Assembly: GCA_027490055.1 (NCBI GenBank)
Contig: JAIXYV010000061.1
Span: 1 to 35,118 of the forward strand
From: Bacteroidota bacterium
Lineage (GTDB): Bacteria > Bacteroidota > Bacteroidia > NS11-12g > UBA955
Direction of reading: 5' to 3'
Length of the DNA: 35,118 bases
Shown here: positions 6,123-14,383 of the stretch, in pieces
Layout of the letters: every line of letters begins with the position of its first letter
Position numbering within the stretch: position 1 is the stretch's first letter
Program-made: the position numbers and the translations under genes
The notes under the pieces: generated by a model
Database searches by the model: none
What the model was told of the DNA's origin: nothing
What the model saw: the letters and a program-made list of their open reading frames with translations, nothing else

Positions 6123-7478
6123 GATACCTAATAATAATCTTCCAAGAGAAAAATACACCCCTAGTCCGATAACATCATTGATTGTAGTGATAAACGGACC
6201 AGTAGCAAGCGCAGGATCTATTTTAAAACGCTCAAGAATAAGCGGTGTTATGGTTCCAAGTAGTGAAGCAAAAACAATCACTGTAATAAGCGCTATACTC
6301 ACCACCATGCTGAGGTTATAACCATGACCGATAATGAGATTAAACATCAGCAAAAGTGCTGAACAGACTAATCCGTTAATCATAGCCACTGTAAACTCCT
6401 TACCGAGTTTGGGCAAGATGTTTTTACTTTTTAAAGTGTTATTGGCGAGACCTTGAACGATAATTGCTGACGACTGCACACCGGCATTGCCTCCCATAGC
6501 CGCGACAACAGGCATAAAGAACGCCATTTTAGGCAGATTTGAAATGTCTCCTTCAAAATTAGACACCAGCATAGAACTACCTAAGCCACCAATCAGACCT
6601 ACCATCAACCAGGGCAAACGTGCTCTCGACAAAATCAGTACCTTGTCTTCACTTTCTACGCTTTCACTCAAACCCGCTTGTAACTGGAAATCCTTATCAG
6701 CTTCCTCTTTGATAAAATCAACCACGTCATCGATGGTGATTCTGCCAATCAAGCGGTTCATGCTATCAACAACAGGAATAGTGATCAAATCGTATTTCGT
6801 CATTAATCGCGCTACCTCTTCGCCTGTCGCATAGGCATTTACAGCTATGTATTCAGTTTTGGTAATTTCAATCACCGAAGTGTGTGCCTTAGCCAAAACG
6901 ATGTCCTTTAAAGACACAACACCTTTCAGAATGTTGCGCTCATCCACCACATAAACAGCATGCACAGAATCTACCTCTTCAGCCTGTGTTCTTATTTCTT
7001 CGATACACTGACTAACGGTCCAGTTGTGTTTTACCTGAACCAACTCCTTTGCCATCAGACCACCAGCAATATCGTCATCATAATGCAGCATTGCTGCCAG
7101 ATTTTTGGCATACTCCTGATCATAAATAAAAGCAAGAACTTGCTCGGCTTTACGGGTTGGTAAAATATTAAGAATATCTACAGAGTCATCCGAATCCAGA
7201 TAAGAAACCACATCATCTGCTATTTCTTTTGGCTCGTAGCCTTTGAATAAGCGCTCTTGTAATTCGGGATCCAGCGAACGGATTACCTCAACAGCCTTTT
7301 GTTTTTCAATAACCTTGATGAGAAATTTGGCATCATCTAACTCAATATCCCAGAAAATTTCGGCAATATCCTCAGGGCGATAGTTCTCCAGTTCAGTGAC
7401 CAGACCCTCACTGTCCTGCCCTTCTAGAAAAGGACGCAATTTCAAAAGGAGTTCTTTCTCTGAAACCTGGGTGCTCAT
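6120..7478 (-). CDS. mgtE: magnesium transporter MgtE
   Basis: A 452-residue protein of normal MgtE length. Order: cytosolic N-domain of superhelical repeats (about 1-130, with LLPTRKAEQVLAFI-like repeats), two CBS domains (about 135-265, including VVSLKDIVLAKA and IGRITIDDVVDFI), the connecting plug helix, and five membrane helices (about 285-450) with the conserved MPVVAAMGGNAGVQSS signature of the first pore region. MgtE is a dimeric Mg2+ channel gated by Mg2+ binding to the N and CBS domains. Its ATG overlaps the rsmA stop as ATGA, so it is translated from the rsmA transcript. Confidence 0.95.
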   Translation of the reverse strand: MSTQVSEKELLLKLRPFLEGQDSEGLVTELENYRPEDIAEIFWDIELDDAKFLIKVIEKQKAVEVIRSLDPELQERLFKGYEPKEIADDVVSYLDSDDSVDILNILPTRKAEQVLAFIYDQEYAKNLAAMLHYDDDIAGGLMAKELVQVKHNWTVSQCIEEIRTQAEEVDSVHAVYVVDERNILKGVVSLKDIVLAKAHTSVIEITKTEYIAVNAYATGEEVARLMTKYDLITIPVVDSMNRLIGRITIDDVVDFIKEEADKDFQLQAGLSESVESEDKVLILSRARLPWLMVGLIGGLGSSMLVSNFEGDISNLPKMAFFMPVVAAMGGNAGVQSSAIIVQGLANNTLKSKNILPKLGKEFTVAMINGLVCSALLLMFNLIIGHGYNLSMVVSIALITVIVFASLLGTITPLILERFKIDPALATGPFITTINDVIGLGVYFSLGRLLLGI

Positions 7479-8248
7479 CGGTTATTTTCAATGTACGAAG
7501 TTAATGAAATAAAGTCTTCAACACTAAGTTGTTCGGCACGCAATTTAGCAAATTCGTGTGTATCTTTCAGATTAAATTTATGTAAAGCGTTTCTAAGCGT
7601 TTTCCGTCTCTGGTTAAATCCTGTCTTTACAACATCAAAAAAGAGGGTTTTAGAGCAAGGCAGAACAAAACCTTCTTTTCTGACACATTTTATCACCCCT
7701 GACTTTACCTTGGGTGGCGGGTTAAACACATGTGGTTCAATGGTAAACTGATAAGAAGTCGTGTAAAAGGCATTCAGCAAAACACTAAGTATGCCATAGG
7801 TCTTAGACCCTTTCCCAGCCACCAGTCGCTCTGCCACCTCTTTCTGAAACATGCCACCGAATCCAATAACAGACTCAACATGCTCCAACACTTTAAAAAC
7901 AATCTGAGAACTAATGTTATAAGGGTAATTGCCGATAACAATCATATCCTTCTCGCCGAATAAATATTCTGTATTCTTGTTAAGAATATCGCCTTCCTCC
8001 AGTTTCAATCCCTTTGGCACGAAATGCTCTTTGAGGTATACTACCGATTCGGAGTCGATTTCCAAGGCCGTAACATTCGAATAATTGGCCAGTAAGAACT
8101 GTGTAAGCACTCCAGTGCCCGGACCAATTTCAAGAACTGGCACATCTTTATAGTCGTCTTTATAAAGCAGGGCGACCTTCTCGGCAATACTTTCGTCTTT
8201 CAGAAAATGCTGCCCCAGATGTTTCTTAGGTTTTACAAAGTGATTCAC
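7475..8248 (-). CDS. rsmA: 16S rRNA (adenine1518/1519-N6) dimethyltransferase RsmA/KsgA
   Basis: A 257-residue class I SAM-dependent methyltransferase. The N-terminus VKPKKHLGQHFL is the RsmA signature; the SAM loop is LEIGPGTGVLT (residues 39-49), E63 in ALEID binds the SAM ribose, and GNYPYNISS (106-114) is the catalytic NxPY-type motif. It dimethylates two adjacent adenosines at the 3' end of 16S rRNA in late 30S assembly. The start is GTG at 8248; no ATG fits the conserved N-terminus. It overlaps mgtE by 4 nt and diverges from the first DUF1573 gene. Confidence 0.95.
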   Translation of the reverse strand: MNHFVKPKKHLGQHFLKDESIAEKVALLYKDDYKDVPVLEIGPGTGVLTQFLLANYSNVTALEIDSESVVYLKEHFVPKGLKLEEGDILNKNTEYLFGEKDMIVIGNYPYNISSQIVFKVLEHVESVIGFGGMFQKEVAERLVAGKGSKTYGILSVLLNAFYTTSYQFTIEPHVFNPPPKVKSGVIKCVRKEGFVLPCSKTLFFDVVKTGFNQRRKTLRNALHKFNLKDTHEFAKLRAEQLSVEDFISLTSYIENNR

Positions 8249-8258
8249 AATTAGGTTT

Positions 8259-8266
8259 CAAAACTA
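8259..8266 (-). promoter_or_regulatory. -7 element (TAGTTTTG) of rsmA-mgtE
   Basis: Minus-strand TAGTTTTG matches TAnnTTTG; the GTG start is 10 nt beyond it, giving a leader of only about 6 nt. Confidence 0.5.
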
Positions 8267-8356
8267 CTACCTTTTTTGGAATAACAGTTCCTGATCAGAG
8301 AAATATTAAATAATTGGTACAGTTTTTGAAACTCGTAAATAAATAACAAGTGTCAC

Positions 8357-8959
8357 ATGAAAAAAATATTACTAAGCACCTTAACCTGTCTGGCCATTCT
8401 GAGCGCTAATGCACAGGGAGACCCAAACCTGGCGCCAGGACAGATGCCACCATCGGCACCTGCTGTTTCACAAAATCCTGAGTTTGTCCAGTTCAAAGAA
8501 TTGTCATACGATTTTGGCAATATCAAACAAGGCACACCAGTTTCCCATATATTCGAATTCAAAAACGTAGGCACCAAAGACATTACTCTGGTAAATGTAG
8601 CTGCATCATGCGGTTGCACAACGCCTAACTGGAAAGGTGGCATATACAATCCACAAGCTACGGCGCAGATTACTGCTACTTACAATGCCGCCAGCGAGGG
8701 TTTCTTTAATAAAGTTATTACTGTAACCACTTCAGAAGGTGTTAACATTCTTACCATCACCGGTAATGTAATGAGCGCTGCTGCTTACGATGAATGGAAA
8801 ATCAAAAAAGACGCAGAAGACGCTGCAAAAGCAAAAGCCGAAGAAGCCAATAAAAAAGGCAAAAAAGGAACCGCTAAAAAAGATGCAGCAAAAGCTAAAG
8901 TGAAAAACAAAAAATCAGAAGTTAAAAAAGCTACTGAAGGAACAGAATCAAAATCTTAA
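8357..8959 (+). CDS. secreted DUF1573 protein 1, with Lys/Ala-rich tail
   Basis: A 200-residue exported protein. Residues 1-19 are a signal peptide ending ANAQ. A DUF1573 domain (about 40-140) follows, with YDFGNIKQG and the hallmark ASCGCTTPNW, an Ig-like/ASH-type beta sandwich with a CGC pair. The last 50 residues are almost only Lys, Ala and Glu, a charged, probably unfolded or helical tail that may bind DNA, RNA or polyanions on the cell surface. DUF1573 has no proven function. It is the first of four adjacent DUF1573 genes; the next follows after 27 nt. Confidence 0.85.
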   Translation: MKKILLSTLTCLAILSANAQGDPNLAPGQMPPSAPAVSQNPEFVQFKELSYDFGNIKQGTPVSHIFEFKNVGTKDITLVNVAASCGCTTPNWKGGIYNPQATAQITATYNAASEGFFNKVITVTTSEGVNILTITGNVMSAAAYDEWKIKKDAEDAAKAKAEEANKKGKKGTAKKDAAKAKVKNKKSEVKKATEGTESKS

Positions 8960-8986
8960 TATAACCATCATAACATAACAACAGTC

Positions 8987-9487
8987 ATGAAAAAGCTAGC
9001 CATTTTAAGCGTATCAGCCATTCTCTTCATAGGATTGGCCGCTTTCCAACAACCAAAACCTAAAAAACCAACTAAAGCAGGTGCTAAAAAAGAAGTTAAA
9101 GCTGCAAAAGTTACTTTATCTGATAAAGCCTACGATGTAAAATTTGACAAAACCTTCCACGATTTTGGCAAAGCAGCTGAAGGCGAACAGGTAGAAACCA
9201 TTTTCGTTATTACCAATGTAGGTAAAGAACCAGTATTGATCAAATCTCACGAAGTTCAATGCGGTTGCACTACACCTTCTTACTCAATGGAACCTATCAT
9301 GCCAGGCAAAAGCACTAACATTAAAGTTGGCTTTAACACCAATGGCAAAATGGGCATGAACGACAAAACCGTTAAAATCACCACTAATGGCGGTGTTCAC
9401 GAATTAAAATTCAAATGTGAAGTTACGCCAAAAGCGGCAGTTGATCCGATTGAACCAGGCAATCCTGTTAAAATCAAAACGAACTAA
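8987..9487 (+). CDS. secreted DUF1573 protein 2
   Basis: A 166-residue exported protein with signal peptide (about 1-20), a Lys-rich linker (about 23-45) and a DUF1573 domain (about 50-155) with FHDFGKAAEGE and VQCGCTTPSY. Here the basic region comes before the domain, whereas in copy 1 it comes after. Probably co-transcribed with copy 1 (27-nt gap) and ended by a strong terminator. Confidence 0.85.
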   Translation: MKKLAILSVSAILFIGLAAFQQPKPKKPTKAGAKKEVKAAKVTLSDKAYDVKFDKTFHDFGKAAEGEQVETIFVITNVGKEPVLIKSHEVQCGCTTPSYSMEPIMPGKSTNIKVGFNTNGKMGMNDKTVKITTNGGVHELKFKCEVTPKAAVDPIEPGNPVKIKTN

Positions 9488-9508
9488 TAATTTTCTATAG
9501 CGATAACG

Positions 9509-9543
9509 AAAAGCGTTGATGGTTCATCCATCAACGCTTTTTT
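9509..9543 (+). terminator. rho-independent terminator after DUF1573 copies 1-2
   Basis: Arms 9509-9522 and 9528-9541 (AAAAGCGTTGATGG / CCATCAACGCTTTT) pair perfectly over 14 bp around the loop TTCAT and end in a T-run. It separates the first two DUF1573 genes from copies 3 and 4. Confidence 0.85.
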
Positions 9544-9552
9544 AATGATATC

Positions 9553-9918
9553 ATGAAACTCAAAGTACTTTATAGCATTATCGGACTAATTTTACTGTCT
9601 TTTACCAGTAAACCAGAAATTGTATGGAGTACTATGAGCACCGACTTCGGCATCGTCACTCAGGGAGAAAAACTTAATGGCAACTTCAAATACTACAACC
9701 ACTCAAATACTGGTTTTGTTATAGAAAACATACAGGTATCTTGTGGCTGTCTGGTAGCCGAATGGAACAAAGACACCCTTGCTCCCGGCGATTCGGCAAG
9801 CTTAAGCGTCATATTTGACACCCAAGGCAAAACAAAACTGCACACAAAAACTATTGCCGTATATTCCTCCCATGGTCTGTACGAATTAACTTTAAAAGCA
9901 GATATCCGAAAAGACTAA
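9553..9918 (+). CDS. secreted DUF1573 protein 3 (short)
   Basis: A 121-residue protein with a hydrophobic export segment (about 1-18) and one DUF1573 domain containing STDFGIVTQGE and VSCGCLVAEW. The TTP after the CGC in copies 1 and 2 is replaced by LVA, so this copy is the most diverged. No basic tail. The start ATG lies 10 bp after the terminator, leaving no room for a normal promoter, so expression may rely on read-through. Confidence 0.8.
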   Translation: MKLKVLYSIIGLILLSFTSKPEIVWSTMSTDFGIVTQGEKLNGNFKYYNHSNTGFVIENIQVSCGCLVAEWNKDTLAPGDSASLSVIFDTQGKTKLHTKTIAVYSSHGLYELTLKADIRKD

Positions 9919-9970
9919 TATTTCGGCACGGTATTTGTTTAAATTTCAGAGTTATTAAACAACATCTATC

Positions 9971-10396
9971 ATGATTTCAGTATTTACTTATCTTTTTGCT
10001 ATTATGACTGCTCTGCCATCGAACAACAACACGAAGGTGATTGCAGAAGACCCTAAAGAAATTGAATGGAAAAAAACCACTCACGATTTCGGTGAGATCA
10101 TTCAAGGCACCAAAGCTAAATACACCTTTACTTTTATCAATAAAGGCACTGCCCCTATTATAATAAACAATGCTACTGCATCATGCGGTTGTACTGTACC
10201 AAACTTCAGCAAAGAACCTGTCGCTCCCGGCGCTCAAGGCTCTGTAACTGTTGTTTTCGACTCATCAGGAAAAAATGGCAACTTCTCTAAAAACATCACC
10301 GTTCTTACAAGCGTTGGTCAGTCTACACTTTTCATCAAAGGAAACGTGAAACTGGAAGTAGAGAAACCAAAATCTCCTGTTCAAATTGGCGATTAA
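9971..10396 (+). CDS. secreted DUF1573 protein 4
   Basis: A 141-residue protein with a short hydrophobic N-terminus (about 2-15) and a DUF1573 domain (about 30-130) with THDFGEIIQG and ASCGCTVPNF, ending in a VTVVFDSSGKNG strand close to that of copy 3 (VIFDTQGKT). Lies 52 bp after copy 3 and ends before a strong terminator. Confidence 0.83.
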   Translation: MISVFTYLFAIMTALPSNNNTKVIAEDPKEIEWKKTTHDFGEIIQGTKAKYTFTFINKGTAPIIINNATASCGCTVPNFSKEPVAPGAQGSVTVVFDSSGKNGNFSKNITVLTSVGQSTLFIKGNVKLEVEKPKSPVQIGD

Positions 10397-10425
10397 GCGA
10401 TACTGCAATTATTCATATTTAAGTT

Positions 10426-10459
10426 AAAAAACCTTACAGCACTTGTAAGGTTTTTTTTT
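10426..10459 (+). terminator. rho-independent terminator after DUF1573 copy 4
   Basis: Arms 10426-10438 and 10444-10456 (AAAAAACCTTACA / TGTAAGGTTTTTT) pair perfectly over 13 bp around the loop GCACT, ending in nine T. Confidence 0.88.
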
Positions 10460-10460
10460 G

Positions 10461-10468
10461 CATCTTTG
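10461..10468 (+). promoter_or_regulatory. -7-like element (CATCTTTG) before the FNR-type gene
   Basis: CATCTTTG followed by C matches TAnnTTTG at 7 of 8 positions, directly after the terminator. It would start transcription near 10472, which rules out TTG 10466 and favours TTG 10487 as start. Confidence 0.4.
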
Positions 10469-10486
10469 CATAACCATTTAACTTCC

Positions 10487-11197
10487 TTGAACAACCTGGA
10501 ATACCATAACTGCCGCATCGTTGACATCATCACTGTGACGCCTTATATAAAGCGATTTTTCATTCAGTATGATACACCTATGCCCTATCTGAGTGGCCAG
10601 TTTGTAATCATAGAATTCGGCACACTCAATCACCAGTTCTCAACCAGAAGTTATTCTATCGCCGACCGGAATGAAGGCGATGTCATAGAACTTTGTGTTG
10701 TTCTTAAAGAAGATGGCGCTGCTACACCTTTATTGTTCAACCAAAACATAGGCGATACGCTTAAAGTCAGCAACCCTCAAGGTCGTTTTATTTTACCAGA
10801 AGAATGCCGCAATGATATCAGCTATGGTTTTATCTGCACAGGCACCGGTGTTGCCCCTTTCAGGGCAATGATCAAAGACCTTTTAATCAATAAACACATC
10901 ACAGCTCCGATACACCTATACTTTGGCTGCAGAAAGCAGGCTGATATTTTGTACAAAGAGGAGTTTGAAGAATTAAGCACCCAGTTCCCAAACTTTCATT
11001 ACGTCCCGGTTTTAAGTCGCGAGCCCTGGGAAGGTCCAAGCGGCTATGTCCACAGCCATTACGATAAAGTTTTTGCCAGCAAACCTGAAGCATTGATTTA
11101 CTTATGTGGCTGGACCGAAATGATCAAACAGACCAGAGACCAGCTGAAATCTTATGGCTATTCACGCACCGAAATCAAAGTAGAATTTTACGACTAA
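10487..11197 (+). CDS. FNR-like FAD/NAD(P)H oxidoreductase
   Basis: A 236-residue flavodoxin/ferredoxin-NADP+ reductase family protein. The FAD-binding barrel (about 1-105) has RSYSIAD (RxYS, residues 54-60), and the NAD(P) domain (about 110-236) has GTGVAPFRAM (119-128), YFGCR, and the late LCGW. The C-terminal VEFYD resembles the FAD-contacting end of bacterial FNRs. No iron-sulfur cluster motif is present, so it needs a separate ferredoxin, flavodoxin or enzyme partner. No ATG fits; TTG 10487 is the first start after the predicted promoter. The radical SAM gene begins 3 nt later, and this reductase could supply its electrons. Confidence 0.85.
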   Translation: MNNLEYHNCRIVDIITVTPYIKRFFIQYDTPMPYLSGQFVIIEFGTLNHQFSTRSYSIADRNEGDVIELCVVLKEDGAATPLLFNQNIGDTLKVSNPQGRFILPEECRNDISYGFICTGTGVAPFRAMIKDLLINKHITAPIHLYFGCRKQADILYKEEFEELSTQFPNFHYVPVLSREPWEGPSGYVHSHYDKVFASKPEALIYLCGWTEMIKQTRDQLKSYGYSRTEIKVEFYD

Positions 11198-11200
11198 AAC

Positions 11201-12226
11201 TTGAACAGAAATTTAAAGGATATCTCCAATCTTCTGCGTAAAAGCGCTACACCTGGTCGCGTATCTAACGCTATTAAAGTATTGAGCTCCTACTATGTCT
11301 CAAAACTTTTGCGCAAACCTATTCAGTGGGGCAAACCAATAGCCTTTTCAATAGAACCTACTACATCCTGTAATTTAAGATGCCCTCAATGCCCTAGCGG
11401 ACTCCGAAGCTTCAGTCGACCAACGGGCATGCTATCTCCCGAAACATTTAAAAAGGCGATTGAAGGACTGCATAAAAGCACTGGCTATGTCACACTCTAT
11501 TTCCAGGGAGAACCTTACCTGAACAAAGATTTTACTGCTATGGTAAAGACGGCGAGCGACCATAATATGTATACCGCCACCAGCACCAATGCCCATTACC
11601 TCAACGCAGAAAATGCAGAAGCAACCGTAAAAAGCGGACTAGACAGATTAATTATTTCTATTGATGGCACAACTCAGGAAACCTACGGCAAATACCGCAT
11701 TGGCGGTCAGTTAGAAAAAGTTCTGGAGGGCACAAAAACCTTGATTGAGACCCGAAAGAAACTTGGCGCATCAAAACCACATATCATCTGGCAGTTTATC
11801 GTTTTTTCGCATAACGAAGGGCAACTTCAAGATATAAAATCGCTGGCAAAAACCTATCAGGTTGATGAGCTCGCAATCAAATCAGCACAGATTTATGATT
11901 ATGAAAACGGCAGCGATTTAATTCCGGAGAACGAAGCCTATAGTCGATACACCAGGAAAGACCAGCAAGCAGAATTCAAAAACGCCTTACACGACCACTG
12001 CTGGCGCCTCTGGCATAGTTGTGTAATAACCTGGGATGGCAAGGTTGTTCCGTGTTGCTTCGATAAAGACGCCACTTACAGACTAGGTAATCTCAACGAT
12101 AATAAATTTGATGATATCTGGCAGGGAGAAGCCTATCAGCGTTTCAGAGCACAGATTCTAAAAGGCAGAAAACACATTGACATTTGCAAAAATTGCAGTG
12201 AAGGCACTTCGGTCTGGAAAAACTAG
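11201..12226 (+). CDS. radical SAM / SPASM domain protein
   Basis: A 341-residue radical SAM enzyme. The cluster motif is TSCNLRCPQC (C57, C61, C64), inside the usual SIEPTTSCN context at the first strand; a glycine-rich GEP segment (QGEPYL) follows. The C-terminal SPASM-like region has CVITWDGKVVPCCFD and a final CKNC, giving enough cysteines for auxiliary iron-sulfur binding. The family includes peptide-modifying and cofactor enzymes; no precursor peptide is visible nearby, so the substrate is unknown. It begins with TTG 3 nt after the FNR-type gene. Its stop shares the CTAG palindrome with the stop of the convergent gene. Confidence 0.88.
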   Translation: MNRNLKDISNLLRKSATPGRVSNAIKVLSSYYVSKLLRKPIQWGKPIAFSIEPTTSCNLRCPQCPSGLRSFSRPTGMLSPETFKKAIEGLHKSTGYVTLYFQGEPYLNKDFTAMVKTASDHNMYTATSTNAHYLNAENAEATVKSGLDRLIISIDGTTQETYGKYRIGGQLEKVLEGTKTLIETRKKLGASKPHIIWQFIVFSHNEGQLQDIKSLAKTYQVDELAIKSAQIYDYENGSDLIPENEAYSRYTRKDQQAEFKNALHDHCWRLWHSCVITWDGKVVPCCFDKDATYRLGNLNDNKFDDIWQGEAYQRFRAQILKGRKHIDICKNCSEGTSVWKN

Positions 12227-13257
12227 CGGACGACAAAGAAAGTTCCCCTTAATTCGTACCATTTCTTATCAGTATCAAAATAGGTGATTTTGTATACATA
12301 GACATCCTGTTGGACAGGTGCGCCGTTATAATTCCCATCCCAGCCTGCGTTCATATCCACTGTTTCGAATAGCAATTCGCCCCATCTGTTATAGATAGAG
12401 AACTTATAGTCTTTAGGGGTGAAGTTCCAGACTTTTATAAACAGATCGTTCAGGCGATCAGCGTTCGGACTAACAGCATTGGGCACAAATACATAATGCG
12501 GACAAGAGTCCAGAAGTTCTATCTGGTCATTGGCCTGGCAACCATACTGATTGGTAACTGTCACCGAATACACGCCTGGTAGCGTTGCATTAACTGTGCG
12601 TGTAATTTCGTTGTTCGGCGACCAGTTGTATCGGTATCCGGCACCCTGCCCTGCATCCAGAACAATGACTTGTCCCTGACACATCGTTTTATCCTGACCA
12701 AGATAGACACTTGGTCTTGGGTACTCTGTTATTGTTATTTGCTTTCTAACGCTATCGCAAGTCAGGTTGCCTGCACGAATTACCAGATCAACCCAGTAGG
12801 TTCCCTGCGTATTGACAGAGAGACTAGAGGTTCTGGCACCAGTACTCCATTGGTATTGAATACCCGGAAAAGTGGTGGTGGTTAGCAACAGGGGCAAGGT
12901 ATTACCCTGACAATAGCCCGTATCACTGGGGAAGGGAAAAGCAGGTACAGGATGATCAAATACCACGATCATCACGTCATCGGTAGAATCTGAGTTATCC
13001 TGAAAAGTGGTGGTCACCGTCGTTTTAAAAATACCCGCTGTAGGATAACAAATATTGGGAGGATTCTGAAGTGTTGAACCTGGTGTAGAGGCGCCCTGGA
13101 AAGTCCATTGCCAGGCCACGGCTATCCCCTGCGTGGTAACATTGGTGTAGTTGATACAATACCCTTTGCAGATATACAAGGTGTCTACATTGAAAGCAGA
13201 GGCTTTCAAGGCACTTATACAAAGTATCAATAAGAGGTATAGTTTGGTTAATCTCAT
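12223..13257 (-). CDS. secreted PKD/CHU_C protein (T9SS type B sorting domain)
   Basis: A 344-residue exported protein with a signal peptide (about 1-21), a PKD-like Ig domain (about 35-110: YTNVTTQGIAVAWQWTF, then CYPTAGIF), further beta-rich Ig-like repeats with DSV and YSVTVTNQYGCQ, and a C-terminal gliding-motility-associated domain (about 255-344) with FVPNAVSPNADRLND, YNRWGELLFE and GWDGNYNG. Such CHU_C domains direct export by the type IX secretion system and attachment to the cell surface. The molecule would be an adhesin or surface-structure protein without enzymatic residues. The start overlaps the stop of the upstream gene (ATGA). Confidence 0.85.
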   Translation of the reverse strand: MRLTKLYLLLILCISALKASAFNVDTLYICKGYCINYTNVTTQGIAVAWQWTFQGASTPGSTLQNPPNICYPTAGIFKTTVTTTFQDNSDSTDDVMIVVFDHPVPAFPFPSDTGYCQGNTLPLLLTTTTFPGIQYQWSTGARTSSLSVNTQGTYWVDLVIRAGNLTCDSVRKQITITEYPRPSVYLGQDKTMCQGQVIVLDAGQGAGYRYNWSPNNEITRTVNATLPGVYSVTVTNQYGCQANDQIELLDSCPHYVFVPNAVSPNADRLNDLFIKVWNFTPKDYKFSIYNRWGELLFETVDMNAGWDGNYNGAPVQQDVYVYKITYFDTDKKWYELRGTFFVVR

Positions 13258-13916
13258 GAAGCTGATAAGCTCTTTAAGTAAGCAGTTTTCAGACTACTGC
13301 AAATTTTGTACCTTTCGTCGTGGGTATCGTTATAAAGTGCATTAAGCGTTTCGTAAACATCCTTAATTCCGATCATATCGCACCATTCGAAAGGACCATA
13401 AGGATAAGCTGTTCCGAGTTTCATACCCTTGTCAATATCCTCTTTTCCGGCAGTTCCTTCCTGAACGGTAAAGAAAGCCTCGTTAATGATCATACAAACA
13501 ATTCTCGGAGAGACCAGTCCCAATCTGGATTCAACTCTATTAGAATCTTTCCAGCCCATAGTAAGGAAAACACTGGCGTCGAATCGATCACTTAAAGTTG
13601 CAAACTCAATGGATGAACGTTTAAGAAATGAGCGCATAGCATTAATAACTACTGTATTTTGCCACAATTTTTTAGGTAAAACTGCCTCTATCTGTAGTTT
13701 AACGCCCGACAAAAAAATGAAAGTGGAATCTGGCAGCAACAAGTAGTCTTCAATACCAGCGATACAATCATCGAAATTCAGGTCAAAGACAAAATCGTAT
13801 CCACCTGTATGGATATTTTTTGTACTTTCGAGGCGTGTATAGCTCAGTTCAACTGTTGAGAGTATCGAATTTAATTCTTCCAGTTTTTCTGGTGTGCCAA
13901 TTGCTGCAATCTTCAT
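13254..13916 (-). CDS. short 3-hydroxyacyl-CoA dehydrogenase-like protein
   Basis: A 220-residue protein whose second half (about 115-210) is a 3HCDH C-terminal domain: LGLVSPRIVCMIINEA, then EDIDKGMKLGTAYPYGPFEW with the conserved G-x-P-x-G-P segment, and GIKDVYETL. Normal enzymes are about 280 residues and start with a GxGxxG Rossmann loop; here the N-terminus is a shortened MKIAAIGTPEKLEEL without that loop. NAD binding is therefore doubtful and the protein may be a non-catalytic or altered paralogue. ATG 13916 is chosen because a TATTTTTG element lies 8 bp upstream. Coupled to the CHU_C gene; divergent from ridA. Confidence 0.75.
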   Translation of the reverse strand: MKIAAIGTPEKLEELNSILSTVELSYTRLESTKNIHTGGYDFVFDLNFDDCIAGIEDYLLLPDSTFIFLSGVKLQIEAVLPKKLWQNTVVINAMRSFLKRSSIEFATLSDRFDASVFLTMGWKDSNRVESRLGLVSPRIVCMIINEAFFTVQEGTAGKEDIDKGMKLGTAYPYGPFEWCDMIGIKDVYETLNALYNDTHDERYKICSSLKTAYLKSLSAS

Positions 13917-13923
13917 GCAGTCG

Positions 13924-13931
13924 CAAAAATA
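13924..13931 (-). promoter_or_regulatory. -7 element (TATTTTTG) of the 3HCDH-CHU_C pair
   Basis: Minus-strand TATTTTTG followed by C matches TAnnTTTG; 7 nt separate it from the ATG, so the leader is about 3 nt. It lies in the 26-bp gap to the divergent ridA start. Confidence 0.55.
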
Positions 13932-13942
13932 CAAATACAATC

Positions 13943-14320
13943 ATGGAAAAAAAAATCATATTAAGCGCTGATGCTCCGGCGCCAATCGGACCGTATTCGC
14001 AGGCTGTACTGTCTGGCAACACTTTATATTGCAGTGGCCAGATTGCATTAGACAGCGAAGGCAAGATGCATACTGACAGCATAGAAGCAGAAACCCATCA
14101 GGTAATGAAAAATGTTGGTGCTGTTTTAAAGGCCGCAGGAATGGATTATTCAAACATTGTAAAAACGACCATCTTCATCACTGACATGAATGATTTCGCA
14201 AAAATCAATGGCGTTTACGCTTCGTATTTCACAGCAGATTTCCCTGCTCGTGAAACTGTGCAGGTTAGCGCATTGCCCAAAGCAGCCAACGTAGAAATTA
14301 GTGTTGTTGCAGTAAAATAA
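13943..14320 (+). CDS. ridA: RidA family reactive-intermediate deaminase
   Basis: A 125-residue YjgF/YER057c/UK114 protein of standard length. Motifs: APAPIGPYSQAV near residues 11-21, YCSGQI (29-34), and PARETVQVSALPKAANVEI with R103 and E118, the residues that hold the imine acid. RidA hydrolyses 2-aminoacrylate and related enamines from PLP enzymes, so protecting them. The frame is open upstream to 13820 but lies over the divergent 3HCDH gene; ATG 13943 gives the conserved family start. Ended by a strong terminator. Confidence 0.93.
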   Translation: MEKKIILSADAPAPIGPYSQAVLSGNTLYCSGQIALDSEGKMHTDSIEAETHQVMKNVGAVLKAAGMDYSNIVKTTIFITDMNDFAKINGVYASYFTADFPARETVQVSALPKAANVEISVVAVK

Positions 14321-14340
14321 CTATCTTTAAACATCACATA

Positions 14341-14369
14341 AAAAAGGCCGCTTAATTGCGGCCTTTTTT
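14341..14369. terminator. bidirectional terminator between ridA and the DUF2892 gene
   Basis: AAAAAGGCCGC (14341-14351) pairs with GCGGCCTTTTT (14358-14368) around the loop TTAATT. T-runs occur on both strands, so it can stop both convergent transcripts. Confidence 0.85.
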
Positions 14370-14383
14370 ATTTTAAGATCAAT

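Noticed and set aside
7395-7412. GTGACCAGACCCTCAC within mgtE
   Set aside because: The half-sites are 8, not 6, bp apart, and the site is inside a coding region.
13025-13345. Small open frames on both strands near the CHU_C start
   Set aside because: They overlap the conserved CHU_C and 3HCDH genes in other frames and show no motif.
13820-13942. Longer N-terminus for RidA (41 more codons)
   Set aside because: It would overlap the divergent 3HCDH gene and the RidA family starts at ATG 13943.
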